Positions 44,627-52,817 of a stretch of 64,000 bases of DNA are shown here, piece after piece. The stretch comes from Conexibacter sp. SYSU D00693 (GTDB taxonomy: Bacteria > Actinomycetota > Thermoleophilia > Solirubrobacterales > Solirubrobacteraceae). The notes beneath the pieces are model-generated. The model saw only the letters and a program-made list of their open reading frames with translations, was not told the DNA's origin and searched no databases. The first letter of the stretch is position 1. Each line of letters starts with the position of its first letter. The position numbers were made by a program, and so were the translations under genes. The DNA is taken from contig NZ_CP070950.1 in assembly GCF_017084525.1 (NCBI RefSeq), positions 1,984,001-2,048,000 on the forward strand, in the 5' to 3' direction.

Positions 44627-46189
44627 ATGGAAGCCCACACGACATCCCTGCCGCTGCGCCACGCGGGCCTGCGCGCGCCGTCGCCGCTCCTGCGCCTGCA
44701 GGGCGACGAGAAGCTCATCGCGCTCACGCGCAAGGGCCACCCGGGCGCCTACGAGGTGCTCGTCGCGCGCTACCAGGCGCGGCTCCTCGCCTTCTGCCGG
44801 CACATGCTCAGCTCCCGCGAGGACGCCGAGGACGTCCTCCAGGAGGTCTTCGCCGCCGCCTACCGCGCGCTGCTGCAGGACGAGCGCCCGATCAACGTGC
44901 GGCCGTGGCTGTACCGGATCGCCCGCAACCGGTCGCTCAACCACCTGCGCAAGCAGACCGCCATCGGCGTGGACTCCATGGACGTCCACCTCGCCGACGG
45001 TGGCCAGACGACCGCCGAGCAGGTCCATCGGCGCGAGGACTTCCGCCAGCTCGTCGCCGACGTCCAGACGCTGCCCGAGACGCAGCGCACGGCGCTGCTG
45101 CTGCGCGAGATCGACGCGCTGAGCTACGAGCAGATCGCCGAGGCGATGGAGACGACCGTCCCGTCGGTCAAGTCGCTGCTCGTCCGCGCCCGCGTCTCGC
45201 TCGCGGAGGCCGCCGAGGCGCGCAAGCTCACCTGCGAGGAGGTGCGCGACGAGCTCGGCGAGTGGTCCGAGGGCCTGGGCCGCGTCTCGCCGCCCGTGCG
45301 CCGCCACCTGCGCGGATGCGAGCGCTGCAGTGCCTTCAAGAAGCAGCTGAGCTCCACGAACAAGGCGCTGGCCGCGGTCTTCCCCGTCGGCCCGCTGCTG
45401 CTGCTCAAGAAGTTCCTCATCGCCCAGGGCGGCATGTCGGCCGGCTCGGCCGCCGCGGCAGGCACCGCCGCCGCCGGCTCCGCGGGCGCCGCCTCCGCGC
45501 TGACCGCCGGCGCCTCGGCGATCGCCACCAAGACCGCCGCCGGCCTGGCCGCCGCGGCGATCGTCACCGCGGGCGCCGTCGAGGTCGACCACGCCCGCCA
45601 GTCGCGGACCAAGGCCGCCAAGGCCCAGCCGGAGAAGGTCGTCGCCGCCGCGCCGGCCGCCCCCGCCGCGGTCGCGGCGCCGCCGGTCGTGGTGGCCAGC
45701 GAGCCGCAGCCGGGCGCCGCCCCGGCCGCGCCCGTCAAGGAGCCCGTCGCCGAGCCGCACGAGGCCACGGCCGTCAAGGCCGACGCCGGTGCCGACGCCC
45801 CGGCCGCCGAGCGCCCCGTCCCGGTCATCATCGAGGGCCAGGACCAGCCGGCCGCCGGCGAGCCCGCCGCCGCGCCGCTCGGCCCCCAGCAGGGCTCCAC
45901 CACCTCGCGCCTCCCGCACCAGCCGGGCGTCTCCCAGCCCGGCCAGGTCCCGCACGCCTCCACCGCGACGCCGCCGGCGCCGCAGCCGATCCCCACCCCG
46001 GCCGCGCAGCCCGCGGCCGCGCCGCCGGCCGACCCGGCGCCCGCCGCACCGGCGCCGACGGCCGCGACCGAGCCGGTCACGGCGTCGCAGCCCGCGCCCG
46101 CTGAGCCGGTGGCCCCGGTGCAGCCCACGCCCGCCCCGGCGCCGCAGCCGCCCGCGCCGGTCGTCCCGGACGCGTCCGCGCAGCCGTAG
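44627..46189 (+). CDS. ECF-type sigma factor with anti-sigma-like zinc motif and membrane/proline-rich extension
   Basis: 520 residues. Sigma region 2 is at about 28-105 (SSREDAEDVLQEVFAAAYRA, WLYRIARN) and region 4 at about 148-192 (LPETQRTALLLREIDALSYE, AMETTVPSVKSLL). Then LTCEEVRDELGEWSEG and H227-x3-C231-x2-C234 (RRHLRGCERC), the zinc-finger pattern of anti-sigma factors. Hydrophobic stretches follow at 250-266 and about 290-318, and a 200-residue Ala/Pro-rich tail closes the protein. This suggests a sigma factor with a built-in anti-sigma module tethered to the membrane, tail outside (inference). Confidence 0.88.
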   Translation: MEAHTTSLPLRHAGLRAPSPLLRLQGDEKLIALTRKGHPGAYEVLVARYQARLLAFCRHMLSSREDAEDVLQEVFAAAYRALLQDERPINVRPWLYRIARNRSLNHLRKQTAIGVDSMDVHLADGGQTTAEQVHRREDFRQLVADVQTLPETQRTALLLREIDALSYEQIAEAMETTVPSVKSLLVRARVSLAEAAEARKLTCEEVRDELGEWSEGLGRVSPPVRRHLRGCERCSAFKKQLSSTNKALAAVFPVGPLLLLKKFLIAQGGMSAGSAAAAGTAAAGSAGAASALTAGASAIATKTAAGLAAAAIVTAGAVEVDHARQSRTKAAKAQPEKVVAAAPAAPAAVAAPPVVVASEPQPGAAPAAPVKEPVAEPHEATAVKADAGADAPAAERPVPVIIEGQDQPAAGEPAAAPLGPQQGSTTSRLPHQPGVSQPGQVPHASTATPPAPQPIPTPAAQPAAAPPADPAPAAPAPTAATEPVTASQPAPAEPVAPVQPTPAPAPQPPAPVVPDASAQP

Positions 46190-46440
46190 GGGCGTTCCGC
46201 CCCGGCGGTCGTCGTGGGATCCCGCGGCCGCCGATCGTGACCAAGGGAGGGCGGGCGCCAGCTGCGTGGCGCCCCGCGCGCGACGGTCACGGTCCAGCGG
46301 AGCGGGGATGCGCCACGCCCCGTCGACCCGCGGAGCCCGCGAACGCGGGGCGCCCCGGCCACACCACCCGACCGCCCCACCCCGCCGCCCGCCCGGTCGG
46401 ACCGTCCGCCCGGCGCTCAAGGGGCGCCCCCGAGAGGCCG

Positions 46441-48105
46441 ATGCCCCGAAGAGCGGCGTGTCTGCCGTGCCCCCGGATGTCCGCCGCCCTCCCCGCCAAG
46501 CCGTTTCGCCTCTGCTTCCCGGCAGCGGGTGCCCTGGGACTGCTGTCGGTGCTCGTCCCGCACGACCCGGCCACCGACGAGGCGGCGGTGCTCGTCATCT
46601 CGCTCCTGTCGCTCGCGCTGGGCGTGCCGTTCCTGCGCCGGCCGACGCTGCCGGCGGGCTGGGTCTCCGCCGCGCTGGCCGCCGCGACGGGCCTGGCCTC
46701 CGCCGCGATCCTCGCCACCGGCGGCGTGCCCAACGCCTCGACGGCGCTGTACACGTGGATCGCGCTCTACGCCGCCTACCTCCTCCGCCGCAGCGTCGCC
46801 GTCGCGCACGTGGTCCTCATCGCCGGGCTGTACGCGGCGGTCGTCGCCCTCTCGCCGCCCGACACCCCGCCGGTCGCGCACTGGACGACCTCGATGGGCA
46901 CGCTCCTCGGCGCGACGCTCCTGGTGAGCGCCCTGAAGGGCCGCCTCGACGGCGTCATCGACGACCTCAGCGATGCCGCGCGGACCGACCCGCTGACCGG
47001 GCTGCTCAACCGCCGCGCCCTGCACGAGGTCCTGGACCTCGAGCTCGAGCGCGCCCGGCGGACGGGCCGCCCGCTCGCGCTGCTCGTCCTGGACGTCGAC
47101 CGCTTCAAGCTCATCAACGACGTGCACGGCCACGCCGAGGGCGACCGGCTCCTGCGCGACATCGGCGCCGTGCTGCGCGCCGAGGCTCGTCGCACGGACT
47201 CGCCCGCGCGCCTGGGCGGCGAGGAGCTCGCCGTCCTGCTCCCGGAGACCTCGGCCCAGCAGGCCGTCCTGGTCGCCGAGCGCCTGCGCACCGGCATCAC
47301 CCAGGCGCTGTCGGGCGCCGGCCACGTCGTGACCTGCTCGTTCGGCATCGCCGCCTTCCCCGAGCACGGCGAGACCCAGGATGCGCTGCTGCACTGCGCC
47401 GACCAGGCGATGTACGCCGCCAAGCGCGCGGGCCGCGACCGCGTCGTGCGCTTCCAGCCCGGTACGACCGAGGAGCTCCTGGGTCGCGGAGGCGACCCGA
47501 GCGCCCGCAGCCGGGTCGACGCGCTCGTCCTGCTCGCCGAGTCGTTGGACCTCCGCGACACCGGCACCGCCGCCCACTCGCGGACCGTCGGCCGCTACGC
47601 CGGCGCGCTGGCCGACGCCCTCGGCTTCGGCGACGACGGCGTCGAGCGCGTGCGCCTCGCGGGCGTCCTGCACGACGTCGGCAAGCTCTCGATGCCCCAC
47701 GACGTCCTGCACGCGGCCCGCGCCCTCACGCCCGAGGAGCGCACGCTGGTCGAGCGCCACCCCGAGCTCGGCGCGCGCCTGCTGGAGAGCGCCGGCCTGT
47801 CGGACCTCAGCGTCTGGGTCGAGTGCCACCACGAGCGCCCCGACGGCCGCGGCTACCCGCGCGGCCTGCGCGGCGACGCGATCCCGCTCGAGGCCCGCGT
47901 CCTGGCCGTCGCCGACGCCTTCGAGGCGATGACCGCCGACCGCCCCTACCGCGCCGGCATGAGCGTCGCCGAGGCCCGTGCGGAGCTGCGGCGCTGCGCG
48001 GGCACGCAGTTCGACGAGCAGGTCGTCGCCGCCTTCGACGACCTCCTCGAGCGCGGCGCGCTCAGCCCAGGCGGTCGCCCGGCTGCGCTTCGGGCGACGG
48101 GCTGA
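46441..48105 (+). CDS. Membrane GGDEF diguanylate cyclase fused to HD-GYP phosphodiesterase
   Basis: 554 residues. About five to six membrane helices (25-165), then a GGDEF domain with DPLTGLLNRR, DVDRFKLIND and the active loop GGEEL (259-263), plus a product-inhibition I-site R250-x-x-D253. The HD-GYP domain has H411-D412 (HDVGKL), HPELG, ECHHERPDGRGYP (GYP at 471-473) and VADAFEAMTADRPYR. Both halves look catalytically competent, so the protein could make and break c-di-GMP. The GGDEF side may instead be regulatory. ATG at 46441 follows a gagagg site; ATG 46477 is an alternative. Confidence 0.92.
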   Translation: MPRRAACLPCPRMSAALPAKPFRLCFPAAGALGLLSVLVPHDPATDEAAVLVISLLSLALGVPFLRRPTLPAGWVSAALAAATGLASAAILATGGVPNASTALYTWIALYAAYLLRRSVAVAHVVLIAGLYAAVVALSPPDTPPVAHWTTSMGTLLGATLLVSALKGRLDGVIDDLSDAARTDPLTGLLNRRALHEVLDLELERARRTGRPLALLVLDVDRFKLINDVHGHAEGDRLLRDIGAVLRAEARRTDSPARLGGEELAVLLPETSAQQAVLVAERLRTGITQALSGAGHVVTCSFGIAAFPEHGETQDALLHCADQAMYAAKRAGRDRVVRFQPGTTEELLGRGGDPSARSRVDALVLLAESLDLRDTGTAAHSRTVGRYAGALADALGFGDDGVERVRLAGVLHDVGKLSMPHDVLHAARALTPEERTLVERHPELGARLLESAGLSDLSVWVECHHERPDGRGYPRGLRGDAIPLEARVLAVADAFEAMTADRPYRAGMSVAEARAELRRCAGTQFDEQVVAAFDDLLERGALSPGGRPAALRATG

Positions 48106-48415
48106 CGAGCAGCACCGTGCCGTCCTGGGCGTAGGTCCCGAGGACGAGGACCTCGCTGCGCACGGGTCCGACCTGGCGCGGCGGGAAGTTCACGACGCCG
48201 AGCACGAGCCGGCCGACGAGCTCCTCGCGCGGGTAGTTCGTGATCTGCGCGCTCGAGCGCTTCACGCCGAGCTCCTCGCCGAAGTCGACGCGCAGCTTCC
48301 ACGCCGGCTTGCGCGCCTCGGGGAACTCCTCGACCTCGACGATCCGCCCGACGCGGACGTCGACCTCGAGGAAGCGCTCGAAGCTCGTCTGGGCCTCGAC
48401 GAGCGGGTCCCTCAC
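48062..48415 (-). CDS. csaA: CsaA-like tRNA-binding-domain protein
   Basis: 117 residues from GTG overlapping the upstream stop. The OB-fold tRNA-binding domain is clear: FLEVDVRVGRIVEVEEFPEA, LRVDFGEELGVKRSSAQITN and VLGVVNFPPRQVG. CsaA proteins are small dimeric chaperones with tRNA-binding ability. The 3' end overlaps the convergent GGDEF-HD-GYP gene by 44 bp. Confidence 0.9.
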   Translation of the reverse strand: MRDPLVEAQTSFERFLEVDVRVGRIVEVEEFPEARKPAWKLRVDFGEELGVKRSSAQITNYPREELVGRLVLGVVNFPPRQVGPVRSEVLVLGTYAQDGTVLLVSPSPEAQPGDRLG

Positions 48416-49053
48416 GGGCGCTCCGTGCCGAAGCGGAACGAGCGCAGCGCGACCTTCATCGGGCCGTTCTGGCCGACCGCCGAGAAGCGCGGGACGGCCG
48501 GCGTGCGGCGGACCTCGAGGCGCAGGTCGGCGCCCTTGCGCTGCGTCGGGTCGGGCAGCAGCAGCAGCCGGCGCCCGTACCACGTGGCGCCGTCGCGCTT
48601 GAACTGGAAGTACAGCTCGTAGCCCTGCTGGCGGTTGATGTTCGCCCGCCCCTCCTGGCGGCGGACGAACCCGTCGTACTCGCGCTCCATCTCGCGCACG
48701 AGCGTCTCGACGTAGATCGGCAGGATGCCCGCCGCGTCGCCGCGGAACGGCGGCAGCTCGAGCGGCGCCACGCGGTAGGCCAGGCCGCGGCCCCGCAGGG
48801 CGACGCGCCCGTCGCGCGGCTGGCCGGCGAGCCGCAGGGCGTCGTCGTGGACGAAGTTGTAGGCCGGGTCGGCGTCGCGGACGACGACCACCGTGCGGTC
48901 GTCGCCGCGCGAGGCGTACGCGACGGCGACCAGCACCACCACGAGGGCCGCCAGCCCGGCGAGCGCGAGCTGCGCGGCGCGCGGGAGCCGGCGCAGCCGG
49001 GGCGCCAGCACCTCGGGCAGCGTCGGGCCGAACTCGGGGCGGACGACCGACAT
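48412..49053 (-). CDS. Membrane-anchored protein of unknown function
   Basis: 213 residues. One N-terminal transmembrane helix (LALAGLAALVVVLVAVAYA) after a basic cytoplasmic stretch, then a soluble outer domain with ADPAYNFVHDDALRL, LRGRGLAYRVAPLELPPFRG and a charged helix EREYDGFVRRQEGRANIN. No family recognised. It is coupled to csaA by a 4-bp overlap and preceded by a lipoprotein gene 31 bp upstream. Confidence 0.82.
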   Translation of the reverse strand: MSVVRPEFGPTLPEVLAPRLRRLPRAAQLALAGLAALVVVLVAVAYASRGDDRTVVVVRDADPAYNFVHDDALRLAGQPRDGRVALRGRGLAYRVAPLELPPFRGDAAGILPIYVETLVREMEREYDGFVRRQEGRANINRQQGYELYFQFKRDGATWYGRRLLLLPDPTQRKGADLRLEVRRTPAVPRFSAVGQNGPMKVALRSFRFGTERP

Positions 49054-49084
49054 CGTCCGCTGGAGGCTAGAGGTCCGCCCGCGG

Positions 49085-49492
49085 CTAGGGCGCCGCGGTG
49101 CCGCCCGGCGAGGCGTCCGGGCGCTCGTCGCCCGCGCCGCCCTCCTGCTCCTCGCCGCCGGGCGAGACGCCGCCGGTGCCGCGAGGGGTGGTCTGGGCGG
49201 GCGCCGGCGCCGGCGCCGGAGCGGTCTGGGCCGGGGCGGGCGTGGGTGCGGCCCCGCCGGTGCCCTGCGGCGACGCGCTGCCGCCGCCGGCCTCGGTCGT
49301 CGTCGTGTCCGTCGGCGTCGTCGGGACCGTGTCGGTCTCCGCGGGCGCCTCGAGCGGTGGGGCGGTCACCGTCTGCATCGGCAGCTCCTCCGCGCTGGGC
49401 TCGTCGTCCCCGCACGCGGCGAGCGCGACGCAGAGCGGCAGGACCGGCAGCAGGCGGGCGAGACGGGCGGCACGGCGGCGACGGCGGGACAT
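49085..49492 (-). CDS. Pro/Thr-rich surface lipoprotein
   Basis: 135 residues. A basic N-terminus, hydrophobic stretch and lipobox LAAC (VALAACGDDEPS) predict lipid attachment and export. The remainder is low-complexity Thr/Ala/Pro/Gly repeats. No domain. ATG at 49492 ([13 protein letters not shown]) was chosen because it puts the signal peptide at the start; a GTG at 49531 is longer. Confidence 0.75.
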   Translation of the reverse strand: MSRRRRRAARLARLLPVLPLCVALAACGDDEPSAEELPMQTVTAPPLEAPAETDTVPTTPTDTTTTEAGGGSASPQGTGGAAPTPAPAQTAPAPAPAPAQTTPRGTGGVSPGGEEQEGGAGDERPDASPGGTAAP

Positions 49493-49541
49493 GCCCTGCG
49501 CCCTTCGCCGCGAGCCCCGCCGATCCTGCACGGGGCGGCCC

Positions 49542-49817
49542 TCAGCCGCCGACGTCGAACAGCGCCTCGAGGTCGTGCTTGGAGAAGACCTCGAAGGCGA
49601 CCATGGTCTTCGTGCGCACGACGCCCGGCAGCTGCACGACCTGCCCCGTGATGACCTCCGCGAGCTGCTCGTGGCGCGGCACGCGGACGATCGCGACGAA
49701 GTCCCACTCGCCGGTGACGCTGTAGGCCTCGGCGACCCCCTCGAGGTCGGCGAGCGCGCCGCCGAGCGACGGCAGCGCGTCGCGCTCGGCCTCGACCAGG
49801 ACGACGGCGTGGGTCAC
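49542..49817 (-). CDS. Stand-alone Lrp/AsnC ligand-binding (RAM) domain protein
   Basis: 91 residues from GTG, with no HTH. The RAM fold reads AVVLVEAERDALPSLGGALA, SVTGEWDFVAIVRVP and LPGVVRTKTMVAFEVFSKHD. Such proteins may bind amino acids and act as effector sensors. Overlaps the UPF0173 stop by 4 bp. Confidence 0.85.
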   Translation of the reverse strand: MTHAVVLVEAERDALPSLGGALADLEGVAEAYSVTGEWDFVAIVRVPRHEQLAEVITGQVVQLPGVVRTKTMVAFEVFSKHDLEALFDVGG

Positions 49818-50491
49818 AGCGACAGCACCTCACCCGGGTCGAGCAGGACGACCTCCTGCGCATGGCCGGCCGCCTCCACCTCGCGCTTGAACGCCGCGGC
49901 GTCGGTCGCGATCGGCGGGAACGTGTCGTAGTGGCACGGGACGATCCGCGTGGCCCCGACGAGCTCGGCGGCGACGACGGCGTCGTGGCGGTCCATCGTG
50001 TAGTGGCCGCCGATGCACATCAGCGCGAGGTCGATCTGCTGGCGGCGGGCCGGCAGCGCGAGGTCGCTGAACAGGCCGGTGTCGCCCAGGTGGTAGACGG
50101 TCGTGCCGCCCAGCTCGACCACGAGCCCCGCCGGCGTGTTCGACGTGCCCTTGGGCGTCGTCGAGGTGTGCCACGCCGGGGTCAGCCTCGCCGTGACGAA
50201 GCCGAGGTCGACGGTGCCGCCGATGTTCGGGTCGCGCACGTCGAGGCCCTCGTCGGCCAGCTCGCGGGCCAGCTCGACGATCGCCACGACCGTCGCGCCG
50301 GTGCGCTTGGCGATCGCCACCGTGTCGCCGAGGTGGTCGGCGTGGCCGTGGGTGAGCAGGATCGCGTCGGCCGTGACCTCGTCGGCCGACGCGGCGGCCT
50401 TCGGGTTGCCCGTGAGGAACGGGTCGACGAGCACCGTCTTGCCGTCGTGCTCGAGGGCGAACGCGGCGTGCCCCAGGAACCGGACGTCCAT
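49814..50491 (-). CDS. UPF0173-type metal-dependent hydrolase (MBL fold)
   Basis: 225 residues. Standard MBL motif HGHADHLGD, plus FLGHAAFALEHDGKTVLVDP, GDTGLFSDL and a C-terminal GATRIVPCHYDTFPPI. Matches the YtkL/UPF0173 family of small hydrolases. The zinc site is complete, unlike the MBL-like proteins at 11085 and 25169. Substrate unknown. Confidence 0.93.
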   Translation of the reverse strand: MDVRFLGHAAFALEHDGKTVLVDPFLTGNPKAAASADEVTADAILLTHGHADHLGDTVAIAKRTGATVVAIVELARELADEGLDVRDPNIGGTVDLGFVTARLTPAWHTSTTPKGTSNTPAGLVVELGGTTVYHLGDTGLFSDLALPARRQQIDLALMCIGGHYTMDRHDAVVAAELVGATRIVPCHYDTFPPIATDAAAFKREVEAAGHAQEVVLLDPGEVLSL

Positions 50492-50824
50492 CTAGGCCTC
50501 CTCTCGCTGCCGGCGCAGCTCCGTGGCGAGCTCGAGGCCCGCGGCCACGCCGACGAGCATCCCGAGCCGGGTCTCCTCCGCGACGAGCGTCCGCACGGCG
50601 GTGAGCCGCTCCTGGACGTCGTCGGCGCCCGCCGCCTGCGCGACGGCCTCCTCGTGGGCCTCGCCGAACCAGCCCCCGGCGTGCAGGGCCTCGTTGAGCA
50701 CGCGCGTCAGCGTCGGCGCCGCGTGCTGGACGATCTCCTGGGCGTGGGCGAACCGCTCGGGGTCCTCGCTCAGCGCGGCGACCGCGGCGTCGACCTCCTC
50801 GGCCGTGAAGCGCTCGTCGGGCAC
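50492..50824 (-). CDS. Small helical protein of unknown function
   Basis: 110 residues. Mostly alpha-helical (AEEVDAAVAALSEDPERFAH and VRTLVAEETRLGMLVGVAAG), no signal peptide or membrane segment. It sits directly against the UPF0173 gene and 21 bp after the zinc-ribbon rhomboid-like gene, so it belongs to that operon. Not recognised. Confidence 0.78.
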   Translation of the reverse strand: MPDERFTAEEVDAAVAALSEDPERFAHAQEIVQHAAPTLTRVLNEALHAGGWFGEAHEEAVAQAAGADDVQERLTAVRTLVAEETRLGMLVGVAAGLELATELRRQREEA

Positions 50825-50845
50825 GCGCCCGACTCTACCCAGCGA

Positions 50846-51610
50846 CTAGCGGTTGGCCTCGGTGCGCAGCAGCAGCGCACCGACCACGGCGCCGACCCCG
50901 AGGCCGACGAGCTCGGCGACCGCGCTGGCCTCCTCGGTGGCCAGCGGCAGCAGCCCGAGGACCAGCGCGAGGACGAGGGTCCCGAGCAGGTCTCCGTCGT
51001 GCTCCTCGCCGCGGCGCGCGCGCAGCAGGTCCGGCAGCGCCCAGGCCGTCAGGAGGCCGAGGGCGGCGCCCGGGGCGCCCAGCACGAACGGGTCGGGCTC
51101 GACGGCGGCGGCGACCGCGTTGCCGCCGACGCCGGCGGCGAGGAACAGCGCGATGACCAGCAGCGCGCCGTGGCGCAGCTCGAGCCGCCAGCCGTAGATG
51201 CCCACGGCCAGCAGGACCGGCAGCTGGTACCAGACGTCGACGTAGGTGAACGACGCCGTGAGCAGCCGCCACTGCTCGCCGCCGAGGTCCGAGAGCGCGA
51301 CGTCGACCGGCTCGACGAACGACAGGACGAGGTAGCCGACGAGCGACAGCGCGAGCAGGGCGATCGTCGCCCGCGGCTTGCCGATCGGGTCCACGCGCAG
51401 GCCGGGGATCTCGCCCGAGCGCAGCGGCCCGAGCGTCGGGCGCGGCATCCGCCGGCGCGGCTCGGCGGGCTGGGCCTCGCCGCTGCCGCGGTCGATCTTC
51501 GGCGCGCGCTTGCGCAACCGGGTGCCGCAGTACGGGCACTCGGTGATGTACGGGCTCACCTCCGACCCGCACTTCTTGCAGACCACGAACAGGTCGGGGG
51601 CGCCCGCCAT
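50846..51610 (-). CDS. Zinc-ribbon rhomboid-like pseudoprotease
   Basis: 254 residues. An N-terminal zinc ribbon (C11, C14, C25, C28; VVCKKCGSEVS...ECPYCGT) is followed by six membrane segments with rhomboid layout: GEQWRLLTASFTYVDVWYQL, then LGAPGAALGL and AELVGLGVGAVVGALLL. The catalytic residues are gone: the serine of GASGA is P180, the HxxxN loop has no His or Asn, and the base histidine of AHLGG is a glutamate. It probably binds membrane proteins without cutting them. Confidence 0.85.
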   Translation of the reverse strand: MAGAPDLFVVCKKCGSEVSPYITECPYCGTRLRKRAPKIDRGSGEAQPAEPRRRMPRPTLGPLRSGEIPGLRVDPIGKPRATIALLALSLVGYLVLSFVEPVDVALSDLGGEQWRLLTASFTYVDVWYQLPVLLAVGIYGWRLELRHGALLVIALFLAAGVGGNAVAAAVEPDPFVLGAPGAALGLLTAWALPDLLRARRGEEHDGDLLGTLVLALVLGLLPLATEEASAVAELVGLGVGAVVGALLLRTEANR

Positions 51611-51658
51611 GCCGCTCCGATGATACGAGCCGACGGTGCTCGGCCGGCGTGCTCGGAC

Positions 51659-52777
51659 CTACGGCGCTTCCGGGTCGCCCGCGGTGGCCTTCACGATCTC
51701 CGACATCACCTCGCGGAGGTCGTGGTTGGCCTCGTAGACGACGACCTGGCGGGCGGCGCCGTTGCCGCGCGCCAGGATGTCCTCGACGCCGTCGAGCTCG
51801 GCGGCCGAGCCGAGGTCCTGCGCGTGGTCGCGCAGGCGGTCCAGCAGGCGGCGCGCGAGGGTGCGGGTGCTCACGCGCTCCGACGAGGGCAGGTCGACGA
51901 GCTCGCCCTCCAGGCCGTGGCGCGCGGCGAGCCACTTGTTCTCGTCGAGCATCTGCCACGGGTACTCGCCGAGGTGCCGGCCCTCCTCGAAGTGGATGGC
52001 GAGCTCGCGGACCATCGCCTGGATCAGCGCCGCCAGGCCGAGCGTGTGCTCCACGCGTGTCTGCGCGTCGCACACGCGGATCTCGACGGTGCCGAGCTTC
52101 GGGTGCGGGCGGACGTCGTACCAGAGCCACGTGTAGTCCTCCATGACCCCGGCCTCGACCATGAAGCCGACCTCCTTGGCGTAGTCGTCCCAGTCGCGGT
52201 AGGACGGCGGGACGCCCACGCGCGGGAAGGCGCGGAAGATCGGCATGCGGGTCGACGCCAGGCCGGTGCCGTCGGCGCGCCAGAACGGCGAGTTGGCGCT
52301 CAGCGCGAGCAGGACCGGCAGGTGCACGCGCATGCCGTTGGCGACGTGGATGGCCTTGTCGGGGTCGTCGAGGCCGACGTGGACGTGCATCCCGAAGATG
52401 AGCTCCTGGCGCGCGACGAAGCGCAGCTCGGAGATGAGGTCGCGGTAGCGGGGGCGCGCGACGATGCGCTGGTCCTCCCACATCGCGAACGGGTGCGTCC
52501 CCGCCGAGCCGATGGTCAGCCCGCGCTGCTGCGCGGCGTCGGTGACCTGCCGGCGCAGCAGGCGCAGCTGGTCGCCCGCGGCGGCCGTGTTCGGGTGCGG
52601 GTCGGTGGCGATCTCGCAGACCGACTCCATGAGCTCGGGCTTGATCCCGGTGCCCGACGGCGCCTGCTCGAGCAGCGACTCGATGGCGTTCACCAGGTCA
52701 TGGGACTGCTCGTCGACGATCATGAGCTCCTCCTCGATCCCGAGGGTGAAGCTCGGCCCGGTGAAGGCGTGCTCCAT
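51659..52777 (-). CDS. Glutamate-cysteine ligase-like carboxylate-amine ligase (YbdK/GCS2 family)
   Basis: 372 residues. GCS2-type features: TLGIEEELMIVDEQSHDL, GTGIKPELMESVCEIATDPH, ELIFGMHVHVGLDDPDKAIH and LGTVEIRVCDAQTRVEHTLG. It joins a carboxylate to an amine with ATP; some members make gamma-glutamylcysteine slowly. No glutathione synthetase gene is nearby. Divergent from the aldolase gene with only 40 bp between starts. Confidence 0.92.
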   Translation of the reverse strand: MEHAFTGPSFTLGIEEELMIVDEQSHDLVNAIESLLEQAPSGTGIKPELMESVCEIATDPHPNTAAAGDQLRLLRRQVTDAAQQRGLTIGSAGTHPFAMWEDQRIVARPRYRDLISELRFVARQELIFGMHVHVGLDDPDKAIHVANGMRVHLPVLLALSANSPFWRADGTGLASTRMPIFRAFPRVGVPPSYRDWDDYAKEVGFMVEAGVMEDYTWLWYDVRPHPKLGTVEIRVCDAQTRVEHTLGLAALIQAMVRELAIHFEEGRHLGEYPWQMLDENKWLAARHGLEGELVDLPSSERVSTRTLARRLLDRLRDHAQDLGSAAELDGVEDILARGNGAARQVVVYEANHDLREVMSEIVKATAGDPEAP

Positions 52778-52817
52778 GTAGCGGCGGACCCTACCCGCGC
52801 CGGGTAGGTTTCCCTGC

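Noticed and set aside
49862-52807. 981-residue plus-strand frame
   Set aside because: Runs antisense through five good genes with known motifs; low-complexity composition.
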